A DNA stretch of 64,000 nucleotides from Antedon mediterranea (GCF_964355755.1 NC_092675.1:21590912-21654911); one strand, 5' to 3'; numbered from the stretch's first letter, positions 13,021-25,795 are shown. A program made the numbers and translations. Notes: generated by a model from the letters alone, not told the origin.

Positions 13021-13242
13021 CTTAACTTCAACCCAAATGTAATTAATATTTGTCAAATAGGTATCGGTACATAATAAATGTAAAATAAACACGGAAAATA
13101 GATTATAAACAGAATCAGCTTCTTTTTTCACGATAATATAAAATGTGTTAACTAGCCAGTTTTGTTAAATATGTTTGTTACTAACTAATGATTTGATGTA
13201 TATTACAGTATTATTAATCCAAAGGCAAATTACTGAAAAAAT

Positions 13243-13384
13243 GACAATGTTGTGGGTATCAGTGGCTGGATCTCAATGGAGATACAAAAAAAAAAGCGAA
13301 AAGCTAAATCAAAACGATAAGTAAAACAGCCAGAAAAGTTAGCAGAGCTTTCGGGCAACACTAGCCCTTCATCAGTGTAACAGT
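13243..13384 (-). mobile_element. Solo Penelope-like 3' end with hammerhead-like motif
   Basis: The reverse complement matches the 3' end of the Penelope-like element at 35.98-36.11 kb. It starts with CTGATGA, then a GGGC/GCCC stem and GAAA (13345-13375), and runs to AGCCACTGATACCCACA. It sits just upstream of the damaged EMI exon 2 of R2. PLE termini with hammerhead ribozymes are described in the literature; a functional ribozyme here is not shown. Confidence 0.55.
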
Positions 13385-16300
13385 ATTATTAATTATACAT
13401 GTTGTTTATATAGTCGACTTATACACTACAAAGCTTTTCACAGGCGTACACAACAACACAAAGCTACTCGACTAGCTACTCAAAAAGGTGTGGATTTCTT
13501 TGGATTAAGCGATGTACACGATATCGGTAAGTAGGCATTCAGGTAATAGGCGAGCACAGGAAACCAGAATAGCTTTGAATTTATTTTCTTCGCTTTTCTT
13601 TTATTATTGTTTAAATTTTGTCATTATTATTGTCATTGTCATTATTATTATCCTATACAATATAACAGTTTTTTTAACGAAAAGATCATATACTACGGTT
13701 CTGGAAATAGAAACATTCATTTGCATGTTATATTGTCAATATCATATAATGATGAACAGTGTTGAGGCCAAAGTCAACGAGTTATTTGTTTGTGTTGGAC
13801 GTATACTCTTTCCCATTCGATTTATATTTTTTTAAATTTAAGTTGATGTCTTCAAGCTGTGTCGTCAAAGATTGTTAAAAATTAAATTACGATTGATAAC
13901 TGGTACATTAGAAAGTGACAAACAAAATATTTAATACTTGTCGTAGGCCTGTAAGCCAACATTCTCTAGAACAATAAAACAAACACTAATAATCAGTAGC
14001 AAAGTAATAAGAAAAAGCAATCAAGCTAATATTGGTTTTTGTTTCTGATATAGTTTGATTAATATTAACTTATCTTTAACTCAATTTAGCCGAAATTATA
14101 GAACAGTCTATAAAACGAAAACATCTTACAGAACAATTTACGTTTGCTGTCAGGGTTGGACTACATCATCACCTGGAAGTAACGACTGTAGAGAACGTAA
14201 GAATAATGTTGCCCTCTCTCTATCCTCCTGTAAATTTGTTCGTTATGGTACTCTCAATTATTGTGTATGTATCACATCCAAGTGATCATCATCGACTTAA
14301 AAAATGATTGAAAGCATTGTAATAAATTATGATGATTCATTATCTTAATTTTTGTTGTTGTTGTTGCAGCAATCTGTGCGCCACGATGCGAACATGGAAC
14401 CTGTATAGGCCCCAACAATTGTAACTGTATTCAGCAATACCACGGCCCAAGATGTGAATACGGTAAATAAACTTGTTTATTGACTGATTTTTCGAGCAAT
14501 ATATGGACCGACCGGTAGACGTCGTCCGTCATTACCCCCGCCCACCTCATTGACACACATATCCACCCCCCTACTCAACTCAATAACTACTCTCTGTGTG
14601 TTTTTACTCCAGCATGCAATAGAGCTATTGATTACTGTGAAATAGTGGATTGTACATCACATACAAATTCCGTATGCACTAAGTGTCTCTTTCACGTCAG
14701 TGATACTATAAAGGCTTTTGACTTAGTTGGAGGCCAATGCAACAGTAAGTTTTGACATGTTCTCTTCTATTGGCAATAAGCATTGTTCTATCTGTGAGAC
14801 GTGTTTAATCTAATCATTTCGTAATTGCTTTTGCAACATATCTATAAACTGTATTTTTAAAGATGATCTGTTTTTATGATGATAAGGCTTCAGCGCGCCC
14901 CATATCGCAAATCACCATAACAGAAAACTGGAGGTATTAGTGGTTAGTTGATGTTATTTTATATAGGTGTTCGTGTGTTATTAGGCCCTATATCGACATA
15001 CTTTAAATCGTTATAAGATCAATTTAAAAAGGCAATAAATATAATGTTTTGTATAACAGAAATTTGCTCATGGAGGAATGACAGTAAGTCTTGCTATCCT
15101 GGTAGCTGCACAGATTATCAATGTACTTGTAACGACGATTTTAACGAACACTTCAACTGCAGGGCTAGTAAGTTACATTCTGCCTGGAATTCTGCTTGCA
15201 ATAAAAAAAATTGCACCCAATTATACACGAGCGGTATCATGTCTAGACAATAATCAGCATGCAGTATTGCATCTTCTGACAGTAACCTTCATGGAATATT
15301 GTATAACTTCTCCTGACATACTACAGTAGTACAGTATCATAACGCTTTTTGCCAACAACCTGTGTTGATACCATGTGCCTTGTGGTCAGGAGACACGATG
15401 ACAGGATGATTGTCGATAGACATGATACCGTACATGAATCGACTGAACATTCTATGTAGCCAGATATTCATCATCTCATTGTCCTGATAAATAATGTCGT
15501 TCATTTTCTTTCTCAAATTTTAATTTTAAACGATTAAACTATTTAATGATGCTTTTGATAATTAATGTTCTGTAGTTGACATACCGCCATCAGTATCTCA
15601 TTGCTCAGTAATGCTTCAACAAGACTCTGGAGCAAAAACGGTTGCTACAACTGACATTTCATGTCAAACATCTCATGTCTACGTATCATTACAAGGCAAC
15701 GGTTCATCAGTGAATTGGCAGACACGTTACTCAGGACCTTCTTCGGCTGGATATCCATTCCCTTATTACGTCAATGAATTCAAAGTAGGCATAGTTGCAG
15801 CTAGCGTTGATTGGCAAATAGTCAGAGGTATTTAAGTATTTATTAAATTATTAGCAATTACTAATAAAATACTAATATAGGCCTAGTAGTACTATAGTAC
15901 CCAATGAAACCAATATTTACTCTGTTTTTAGTGTGTTAGGGTAATGTATTAGTTACTTTCAATTCTATGTTTATAACCTCAGATTCTATTTAGAAAATGA
16001 AGTTTCTGAATATTCAATGTTTATTAAACTTTATTCGTTCAACATTTCTAAACAACGATATCATTTTGAAAGTATGCATACTGTGTAAACGTTGAAATTC
16101 TGTATTGTTTATTCCATAAACAGATGATATTGTAAGTGCGACTGGTACAATTGACTGTAATTTAAACCATGATCATGACGATCCAAACCTTGCAACTCAT
16201 TCTTGCGGACGATACGGATCATTAGATCAAGATCTTCAACATAGTGATAGGTAGTGTATTTACATCTTTTTCCGGGCTCATATTTGTTGCCTTTGTTGTC

Positions 16301-16510
16301 GAATAAACGAATGAATCCGCAACTAGTCTAACAAGTACATGTTTGTTCCCAACCATTTTTCTTATTTATAGTATTTTTCTTATTTATATATAGTTATTTA
16401 TAATTATCAAGACAAATTATGTGATACAGATGTTTTTCGATGTCTCTGTGTGGAGAATGCCGAGTCATTCAATTGAATGTGACTTTTTCATTTCTTTATT
16501 TTTACATTAG

Positions 16511-16735
16511 AATATATATAACATTATCATCAACAAATGGAGGATTTCTTCGACTTAATAACTATGACTTTTCAAGTTCCAGTACAATTGATGAACCCGT
16601 GTATTATGCTGGGCAAACTGTTCTTTTGATGATGAAAGTGGAGTATTCATTGTACAAGAACATCCTATACAAGTCAGTGTTGATGGAGAGTCGCTAAATC
16701 TTGGAACAGACGCTTGGACAACTGGTGACATAAAA
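16511..16735 (+). pseudogene. R2 fused exon 9/11 with deletion of exon 10
   Basis: The first half (ITLSSTNGGFLRLNNYDF...) matches R4 exon 9 up to GQTV. The second half matches R4 exon 11 from FDD onward (CTTTTGATGATG...). R4 has about 0.6 kb between these points, including exon 10. The join is out of frame: the fused exon is 225 nt where 3n+1 is required, and TAA appears at 16695-16697. Confidence 0.85.
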
Positions 16736-17434
16736 GTAAAAGCCAGATTCTTCTGTGATTGGATTAAATAATGATAACATGATAACGATTAAGATGAGAA
16801 TGGTCTTTCTTTTCAAAGAAATCTTTACCACTAATTCATATTATAGAGAAAATATCAAAAATAAACAGCGCCGACAAAAGTGAATAAATACCGAAAAAAA
16901 CAATTTCTTAGCTTAAATGCTATTTATTTAAATTGCTTTATATATTAGGTTCAGTTGTCATGGGACGGCCATTTTGTCAATAAAATGCACATAGATCAGA
17001 AGCTACTGTACGCCATTAAAGCAGATACTGACATCGTACACACAGATTATGATAGCCAAGCGTCTCCCGCAGGGCGCCCTTTAACAGCCATTGACAATCA
17101 AAATGGAATCGTCAAGTTTGAAGTTGGGTTTTCTGAAGACCAGCATGGAGGAGTGACTTTTCCTTCATTTGAGCCAACTTGGATGAATTTAACAAATGAT
17201 TTGGTATTATAGGCCTAACGTTTATACGTATTACATATTTTACAGTCGAATCAACTGGTTTTTTTTTTTGTTCCTCTACAATAAAAATAAAATAAATTAG
17301 TACTCTAATTTACACGAATTAATTACCGACATAAACATTAAATTATCATTACCAATTATATCTGTTAAATTCCATTGATTTCAAGTTCTTTCAACTGATA
17401 TCTTTATTCATGTATTTATTATATGCCTTTTTAG

Positions 17435-17602
17435 GATCAAATGTATATGGATTCACTGGAAAAATGCTGATGATGCTGATACATTTGGGTTTTGGGTACG
17501 TGCGACAGACGTAATGGGAAATAGTAAGAGTGATTATATAATTCTTCATATTGATTCAACATCCCCAATAATCGAAGACGAATTTGAAACCAACGGAGAC
17601 GG
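17435..17602 (+). pseudogene. R2 exon 13 with +1 frameshift
   Basis: The exon is 168 nt against 167 nt in R4. After CTGG, R2 has five A's where R4 has four, giving an in-frame TGA at 17468-17470. Beyond the insertion the second frame matches R4 closely (GFWVRATDVMGN). Acceptor and donor are intact. Confidence 0.8.
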
Positions 17603-17691
17603 GTAAGTAAAGACTTTTTTTATCTGTTCCTTTTATCTCCTTTTAATCCAGATCATTCTCCCATTATCTTGTTTTTCATGTCTACGCTTTT

Positions 17692-17823
17692 TAGTAGCGT
17701 GCAAACGCGACTCTATAGCTCACTTTGTCGGTTGGTTGGTCGATCGGTCGGTCGGCCGGTCGGTCAGTCAGTAAACACTAACTCAAATTTGCGCACGCGA
17801 CTGCAGACACGTATATGGCCTTG
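17692..17823 (-). repeat. GACC-cored dispersed repeat, short copy (R2 intron 13)
   Basis: The reverse complement begins GGCCATATACGTGTCTGCAG, has TCGCGTGCG, a run of GACC/GACT tetranucleotides, and ends AGAGTCGCGTTTGCA. Related copies are at 26696-26800 and 32737-33427. Confidence 0.65.
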
Positions 17824-18189
17824 CTAAAAACACTATTTCTGTTAAAGCTGTTCACATGCATAATATTTAAAGTTAATCAATTTATAATTTGAATACAGTG
17901 TGTATCATGTGACTGCATACGATCGAGAAAGTGGAATTATGAACGTTTATTGGCAGATTATGTCTGAGGAAGACTTGGGAGTTGTTTTGTCAGAGGGTTA
18001 CGTAGACGGTTTTAGTTTTGTAAGTAAAGACAATTTCATTTCATTCATACAGTTATATCTTAACGGGGTTAGGCATACAATAAAGTATAATTTTACATTT
18101 TATCGTTTATTTAAAATGTTGCCAAAATCGAGTTCCTAATCGAGAGGAATAAGGATCAAAATTACCTATTATTATTTTTTGTCTACATT

Positions 18190-20421
18190 TGTGTACAGCC
18201 ACATCAAAACCAGGCGCTTGTCGCTAGATAGGGATTTGTGTAAAATGCATTTGAATGTGTGAAACTCATATTTTGACCATTTTGTTTTTTTACCATTATC
18301 TGATAGGAAATTTACCGTAGATTTCAAAAATATATATCTTATTAACTAATTCAAATGGAAAGGTGGTAAAAATTACATAAATCTGAGCCTCTATCCTCGT
18401 GTTTCGATTGAAAGAACGTGGTAATTCGTTATAAAAAAGCAGTTATTTTCGTCATTCCTACGCCGTAATTTTGTAGATAACCCCTGAAAGCTTGGTATCA
18501 TTCGATAGGTATTTTGTTCATGAATCTAAAAATAAATGAGTGATGTCACAGATTGTACGATATAGACCAATAAAAACCGATTTTATAGAACCCTTTAGTG
18601 TAAACAAAAACGGCCTTGTTGCTACGAACACGCTGAAAGAAGCGATGTGATTGGTTTAATGTTGTCACATGACCCATCCAGCATGGAAAATTCCAGGTCA
18701 ACAAAATCTTATCGCTAGTACACGCTTGTCGAGAAAAATATATTTTTTATAGTTCATCTAAGTACTGTACACAGTAATACTAAAGTGACGTGTACTGACT
18801 CAGACTTGATAACAATAAGTTATAACATACTAAAGTAAAGGGCCTAGCTAAGTTATTTATCGTAAGAGTTGATATTAGCAATGTAACTCTCAATCCACTG
18901 GCACTAGGCCTAGCTAGGCTAGGTACAGTAGGCTAGACCTGGCTCTACTAGGCCTAGGCCTAGTACTATAAGCCTAGACTAGGCGGAGATCCGCCTAGGC
19001 CTACTACTACGCTGGGCTACTAGCCTAGATAGGCTGCATGGCATAGTAGGCCTAGCTAGCTAGTAATAATAATAGTAATAACAACAACAAGGCCTAGCCC
19101 AATTAAAATAAGATAGAGTTTTCCTCTCTATAGTATAATAAGCCTCCTGAAAGGCTTTACTTACTAGCTAGGCCTAGGCCTACTGCTGGGCTATTTTATT
19201 TATTTCAATTTGGTTAAATTTCATTATGCTTAAAAATTGCCAATGATGGGTTGGGTGTGTGGGGAGTGTGTGCAAAACATAAACCGTAAAAACCAGTACA
19301 ATACAAATCCCTCACAAATAAAATACTGGTACCTTGGCTAAATTTCACGTTATTCATCATGCTTAAAAACATTGTTCAAGCTAACAGGTGTGTCTATCTG
19401 TCATGATCAGGCCAGGTGCTGGTTCAACAATAGACGTATTACATAACAATAACAACAGTAAAATCCACTACAATACAAATCCCTCACAAATAAAATACTG
19501 GTACCTTGGCTAAATTTCACGTTATTCATCATGCTTAAAAACATTGTTCAAGCTAACGGGTGTGGCTATCTGTTATGGTGCTGGTTCAACAATAGAATAC
19601 ATAACATTGTTTGAAGGTTTGCATGGCAAAATCAAATGTTGATATAAAGTTTGCGGTACACCACGTATATTAAGTCTGAAAAGAACTGTTGAGTTTCTCT
19701 TACATACATAACATTAACACTAAAAACCAGTACAATACAAATCACTAACAAATAAAATACTGGTAATTGAATTTTGCCGACCAGAAACGAGGGACATTGT
19801 GTGCCCTGCGCCATTTTGAACAAAAAGCAGATAAAATAAAGTAAAAAGAGAAATAAAATTGAATAAAGTTCATTAATAAAATGTTTGCTGTTTTTTAAAA
19901 ATTTGTTTAGAACTAATAATAAGCTAAGGCAATCTTCCTGAATACCTACTAGTAGGCCTACTGTATTATTCTTACACTACACTATTATAAATGAATTTGA
20001 CAGATTTTACATAAATTAGTGGTACTTTGTAATCGTCATAATTAACTATGATAACCACCTCGGATTTTGATGAAATTTTCATGAATATCAGAAAACACTA
20101 TATTGAATAAGTGTGCCAAATTTCAGAATGATTGTTTATCTAGAAGGTAGTGTTGCTAAGGTATTAATTGTTCAATCTGTAACAGCATGGGGCAACTTCC
20201 TGTCTGATTTGTCATTAAACTTTGACTGTTAATTACTCAGTAATTACAAATAAATTTTGTATAAATGCTATATACATTTATTGCCATAACTCTGGGAATA
20301 TTTGCTTGATTTAAATGATCCAAACACCATTTTGAAGGATATATTGTGAGGAATACCATTATAGTATCAACTAAAAAAATATATATTTCACCAAGTGCCT
20401 GGTTTTGATGTGGCTGTACAC
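18190..20421. mobile_element. 2.2-kb TIR DNA element in R2 intron 14
   Basis: 31-bp terminal inverted repeats start GTGTACAGCCACATCAAAAC at 18191 and are complementary at 20391-20421 with one mismatch. Inside are an AGGCCTA-rich stretch (18890-19190) and an internal direct duplication (about 19298-19395 and 19467-19566, with a third partial copy near 19725). No transposase reading frame is seen. The element lies between R2 exons 14 and 15. Confidence 0.7.
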
Positions 20422-20789
20422 ATTTTTAAGATTAGAATATCACATTTGCTTTCTTTAAAAGAGTTGTCACTCGTAAATAGTTGATGGACTGGTCTAGTTT
20501 GACAATTCCAAAATCAGCCATCAAATCGCACTTTAGGGTCCTACAAAGGCATTTGATAGTGCTATCTACCTGTTACAAAATTATCTTAACTAAAGTCAGT
20601 AAGAAACTGTACAATATATTTAGGCATAACATAACATCTATTTTTTTCTGCTCGATTACCGTAATGATTAACCTTTCCATGTATGTTCCTTATTGAAAGT
20701 ATATATAAATGATCATTTATTGATAAATAATATTTATTAACAAAAAATACTTAGGCCTACTTATACTTAAATCTTACTTTTTTACACAG

Positions 20790-21146
20790 GAAAATGGTTC
20801 TTGTGTGCCTACTAATTGTTACTGTATACTTAGCAATAAATATTGCTACAAGTTGCAATTGGACGTAACCCCAACCATTGAACAGAATACTCAAGAAACA
20901 TTATTGTTACTACGTGTAACTATAAGAAATAATGCCCTACTCGAGACTTCACAGGAAATGCAAGTAACCATTTCAAATCATATACGTTTCACAACATTTT
21001 TAATAAAAACTAAAATGAATCACAGTGTAAGTTACTATGATATATAATAATATAGATTTTAAGAAAAAAAAAACACCTGAAATCAAAACTTTGAATTTGA
21101 ATTATTCCAGATCCTCACATCGAGCATTTCCCAACCTGTTAAAACA
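20790..21146 (+). pseudogene. R2 exons 15-16: membrane-proximal ectodomain
   Basis: Exon 15 (20790-20963, CVPTNCYCILSNKYCYKLQL) and exon 16 (21111-21146, 12 codons) are both phase 0 and open. They match R4 exons 15-16 closely (60 and 11 codons there). Donors are GTAACC and GTAAGT. Confidence 0.8.
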
Positions 21147-21590
21147 GTAAGTAATTATTTGTTAGTGTAAATAATAATAAATCAACAGAGACATTGGGTG
21201 AGTGAGCACGTACAACTTTTTTGCTCTCGATTTTCACCTTTCAAAGAGACATTTATCTTTGTTTTTTCCCGATTGTATCATTATCATCGTAAATAGCATC
21301 TAGGACTTATCATGTAAACTTTTAAAGATGATGGTCAATGCTCTGTCGGTGTAAATAAGCAGTGAGTATTTTATCCCCATGATACCGCATCTATTGCCAT
21401 TGGCTCGCCGTTGAAAGCACTGCAAGGTTAACTATTACTGTGCTAGCCATATGCAAATCAAAATCCTTCAATAAGGTTTCCAAACATCTGCGTCACTTAT
21501 GCAAATTAGTAAATTTGGCCGAAATTACCAGCTGTGATTGTGACCTGATATGTAAAACAGTGGTGGTACTGTATAAAAGCAAGTGTAATC

Positions 21591-22160
21591 ATGGCCCCGA
21601 AGTTAGATGTTGATAAGCTGAAGAAAGACTTGCTTCAGGAGCTGACTACTTCTATTACTGAGACATTAAACAAAGCATTTGATAAGCTGCAGGAGCAAAT
21701 CAGTAATATTGAAACCAGATTGGACTATTTAGAACAATATTCACGTCGCAATAACCTTAGATTCTACGGTTTACAGGACTCGACAAAGTCAACTGATGAT
21801 TTGGTGGCGGAGGTTATTCGCGACAAAATGGGTATCACTTTCAAGTCCGACGATATTGAAGTATCTCATCGAATCGGTCCTATTACTGACAAGCCTAGGC
21901 CAATAATTGTTCGGTTCAATTCAATCAGGACCCGTAACAATGTGTTTGCAGCCAAATCCAAACTGAAGGGTATGCCGGTTTATATCTCGGAAGACTTAAC
22001 AAAAGCAAATTTCAATCTCTTTTGGAAGGTAAGACACCATGATGGAGTTCAACGTGCCTGGACTAACAGATGCAAGATATGGGCCCTGTGTAAAGGTGAA
22101 GAAAAACCCAAGCATATCAAGAATGAAAAGGATTTTGAACGACTGATTGCTGAACATTAA
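21591..22160 (+). CDS. LINE ORF1-like protein (coiled coil and RNA-binding)
   Basis: 189 aa. Residues 1-55 form a coiled-coil-like heptad region, followed by LEQYSRRNNLRFYGL and an RRM-like segment with VSHRIG and RPIIVRF. The C-terminal part has a SKLKGMPVYISEDLT motif typical of LINE ORF1 proteins. In such elements it binds element RNA. Intact frame, but its ORF2 partner is damaged, so retrotransposition in cis is unlikely. Confidence 0.8.
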   Translation: MAPKLDVDKLKKDLLQELTTSITETLNKAFDKLQEQISNIETRLDYLEQYSRRNNLRFYGLQDSTKSTDDLVAEVIRDKMGITFKSDDIEVSHRIGPITDKPRPIIVRFNSIRTRNNVFAAKSKLKGMPVYISEDLTKANFNLFWKVRHHDGVQRAWTNRCKIWALCKGEEKPKHIKNEKDFERLIAEH

Positions 22161-22429
22161 GAACGTTTAGACTGTGCGGTGTCATTAACAGTTCGTTTCT
22201 TACCGACGGAATATGACCATTATTTGTTGATTTTAGATAGCAAAAACGTGTTCTCTTGTTTTTATTTCAATGTTTACTATGTTCGTTTGGCTAAGTGTTC
22301 TCATATGTGCTAGCGTTTTTAAAGTGAGTAGGCCTACTTTACTTATTTTTTTTACTGATAAAAGACCAACGGTCTTGTATTGACCATATAGTTACTAGTC
22401 AAAATGTATATATTAATGATTTTGGTGCA

Positions 22430-24373
22430 TTGTGCCCACTTTTAAATTGTGATCACAGTCCAGTATATGCAAATATTGATATTCGTATCACACGGGACAA
22501 GCCATACAATCGTAAAATATATCTTTTTGAAAAAACTGATTTTAATTTATATCGTAATGCTCTTAATTCTGTAAATTGGGAAGAAGTTTATTCATCTTCA
22601 AAGGTTGAAGATGTTTGTCATAATTGGATTGACTTATTTATTAATAATTGTGTTGATAACTATATTATATCTAAAATTATAACTGTGCGTCCTAATGACA
22701 AGCCTTGGATTAATGCTCATATTAGAACTCTTATTCACAAAAGAAATCGCGCCCATTCCACTCGAAATAACTCAAATTCGCATATGCAACGTTTTCAGAA
22801 AATTCGCGCAAAAGTTGTTAAAGCAATAAGAAAAGCTAAACAAACTTTTCTGGATAAACAATTTGATTTATTAATGAATAAAAACTGTGATTCAAAAACT
22901 TGGTGGTCTACCATAAATTCAGTTTGTAATTCCAAACAATATTATAAGATTCCTCCAATCAAATTAAACGATGATGTCCTAACTTTAAATAGTGAGAAAG
23001 TTAAAGCGTTTAACAATTATTTTAAATCTCAATCGTTTATTCCTAATCATGATGATTTTCCTTCGGACTTCACATATAGAACTGCATCGAGACTCTCAAC
23101 TCTCAAATTATCTGTTGATGAGATCATGAAATTATTAACTATGCTGGATAAAAACAAGGCGATGGGACCTGATGAAATTCACAGTATCATACTAAAAGAA
23201 TCTGCTGAAATTATTGCACCCCATTTGACAAAGCTTTATAACTTCTGCATAAGCCAAGGATATTTTCCTGTGGAATGGAAAAAATCAAATGTCATTCCTC
23301 TGCATAAAAAAGGCAATAAATCCTTTATTGAGAACTACCGCCCTATATCCATACTTCTTTATCTTATAGATACATTTAATAGAGCTTTAGATTTAAGGAA
23401 AGAAGTAATCTCGGTATTTTTGGATATTTCCAAAGCCTTCGATAAAGTTTGGCATAATGGGATTATATACAAATTAAATCAATATGGAATTAATGGCACT
23501 CTTCTAAAATGGTTCCAAAGTTACTTAAACTCACGTGAGCAACGTGTTATTATTGAAGGAACTACCAGTCCTTGGGTGACCATTACAGCAGGAGTACCCC
23601 AAGGATCTGTTTTGGGTCCATTTTTATTTATTGTATTCATAAATGATATGGTTGATAATATCAAATCTAATATTAGTTTATATGCAGATGATACTTCGTT
23701 ATATGATATTTGTACAGATCGTAATATTTCAGAACAAAAATCAAATGGTGATCTTAATGTCATTTATAATTGGGCAAAAAAATGGAAAGTAACATTCAAT
23801 GCTAACAAAACGAAAGCTATACTGTTTACACGTAAACATTTAGATAACTATGTTAGTTTAAATTTCAATAATGTAAATCTACAATTTGTAAATGATCATA
23901 GGCATCTTGGTGTAATGCTTAATGCAAAACTCAAGTGGGATTCCCATATCCAATCTGTAATTAACAAAGCGTCTTTATCTTTAAATATGCTACGTCGTGT
24001 CAAACATATTCTACCTCGACAGGCTCTCTGTCACATTTACATATCACACGTTAGACCATTAATGGAATATGCAGCTCCTGTTTGGTGTAATATTCCAGAT
24101 AAATTAAGTGATGAACTAGAAAATATCCAGATTTCTGCAGGTAGAATATGTACTGGTGCGTGGAAACATACAAGTCATAATGCATTAAGACAAGAATTAA
24201 GCTGGTTATCATTGGAAAAACGTAGACAATTTCTTAACCTAATACTGTTTTTTAAAATTATTCATAAGTTAACACCAGTGTATCTTTACTCCTTATTTAA
24301 TTTTTCTGACAATATTGGAGTTTATAACTTGCGTAACATCCGAAATATAACTAGATTTAATTCGTCACTATGA
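22430..24373 (+). pseudogene. LINE ORF2 reverse transcriptase, truncated
   Basis: An open frame of 647 codons with no ATG at its left end. It begins at the CDHSPV end of the endonuclease domain. RT motifs follow: NKAMGPDEI, ENYRPISIL, FLDISKAFDKVWH, GVPQGSVLGP and the YADD active site. Between YRPISIL and the next RT block about 40 residues are missing in frame (YRPISIL runs straight into LYLIDTFN), removing the fingers segment. The C-terminus stops early (RFNSSL) compared with the related 3' fragment at 25.83-26.37 kb. Confidence 0.85.
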
Positions 24374-24629
24374 CGAATTATAGGTTATATGCATTGATTT
24401 AAATAAAGATAATTGATTTTTAAAAGATATATTGATTGATTGATTTTCTCAGAATCTTTAATTATTTATAATATATGATAGGACCTTGCTAACGCGAACA
24501 CCATAGCCGGTATCACAATCCGATCAAAGATCCCTCTGCGTATAATGTCATAAACCGCATTTGTTGTTACATAATAAAAAAGACATAAAGTAACTTTTTA
24601 TCTAGATTTCATTATAAATCATGTGTATA

Positions 24630-24790
24630 ATCTATACACTAAGAAATAAATTTGAACAATACGGATAATAAAAAAAAAATCTTATTTCGTTTCCCAAGGT
24701 GAGACTCGAACTCGGTACCTTGAATGCCATTGACACGAGCACAGACCATCGAGCCATACACAACTGACTAAAACTTGGAGAAAAATTCCT
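24630..24790 (-). repeat. tRNA-derived SINE-like sequence
   Basis: On the minus strand an A-box-like TGGCTCGATGG (24746-24756) is followed about 33 bases later by a B-box-like AGTTCGAGTCT (24702-24712), as in tRNA-derived promoters. The acceptor stem does not pair, so this is not a functional tRNA. Confidence 0.5.
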
Positions 24791-25200
24791 CCGTGTATTT
24801 ACTATGCAGTAACCACTTTGGTGCAGATAGATTATTACATACCGCAATGAATTATAATGTTTTACTATGATGACATCTTTAAAAATTTAAAAAAATGATG
24901 CACTGTCAAACTATATACTTTTAACTTTAATATATGAACTTCTTAAGGAAGAAAGTTAACGTTAAGTTTGTTATTTTGGCCTAAGAAAATGTTATAATTT
25001 GTTTGATTGTCGAAATTAATTTTGTTGAATTTAATATGCCATTAATGATGACTTAATCAACTTTTGTTCTTCTAATTTCATAATAAATCATACATATGAT
25101 ACATACACTTCAAGAAAATTAAATAAAAAATAGGTGTTCCCGAGCATTCTAACGATATATATTAATTTTAAAATTTAGCATATTTTCACCATTTTGTTAA

Positions 25201-25723
25201 CTTACACGTGCGTAGCCCGTCACTTTTGACGTGCTCGTATAACGCTGTTTCGCGTTGAAAAGTGAATAAAATATGATGATATTATTAAAGAAAGGTTATA
25301 CAACAGTAATCAGACACAAACAGTGCGCATTAACGTTTGACGCGCAGTGCGCGTGCAAAAATCTGCGCACTCATGGCAATTTTTTAAACGCTTAAAATTG
25401 CCTGAAACGTACTCTAATTTCATCGAAAATAAATTCTGACAATTTTCAACATTTTAAGCGCGCGTACGCATGCGTTATATGCGCTACGCACGTAATTGTA
25501 TTGCCATATGATGAAATATGACCTGAAATTTATGAGTACCAAATTTTGTTTAAAAGTGATTCATGTTTGTGAAGATATGATTACAAACGTGATTTCGTTA
25601 AATCGCGCGTAGACCGCGTAATTTTTGATTGCGCACCGTGAAAACATAACCACATCGATTCCTGGCCATAAGGAATATACTCTGAAAAATTGACTTAGAT
25701 AGATAAAACCGATGCCAAGATAA
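25201..25723 (+). repeat. Internal copy of the GACC-cored dispersed repeat
   Basis: About 520 bp share long blocks with 32866-33325, including CGTAGCC(C/T)GTCACTTTTG, GTACGCATGCGTTA and ACATAACCACATCGATTCCT. Terminal GACC blocks are missing. It is followed by an AATA microsatellite. Confidence 0.65.
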
Positions 25724-25750
25724 TTGACGGACAAATAGTGCTAAGGAAAG

Positions 25751-25752
25751 AA

Positions 25753-25795
<43 letters not shown>

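Larger units (their letters stand above)
21591..24440 (+). mobile_element. CR1/Jockey-like LINE with internal deletions
   Basis: Two reading frames in order, then a TTGA-rich tail near 24430. The first is a 189-aa ORF1-type protein. The second is an ORF2 that starts in the last part of the endonuclease and continues through reverse transcriptase. Most of the endonuclease is gone between 22160 and 22430. The 5' limit is uncertain. The element lies in R2 intron 16. Confidence 0.85.

Noticed and set aside
15078-15329. Hydrophobic plus-strand ORF over R2 exon 6
   Set aside because: It overlaps a Cys-rich exon in another frame and runs into intron. The hydrophobicity comes from frame-shifted EGF codons.
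23521-23763. Antisense ORF inside the LINE
   Set aside because: It is the shadow of the reverse-transcriptase frame and has no independent similarity or start context.
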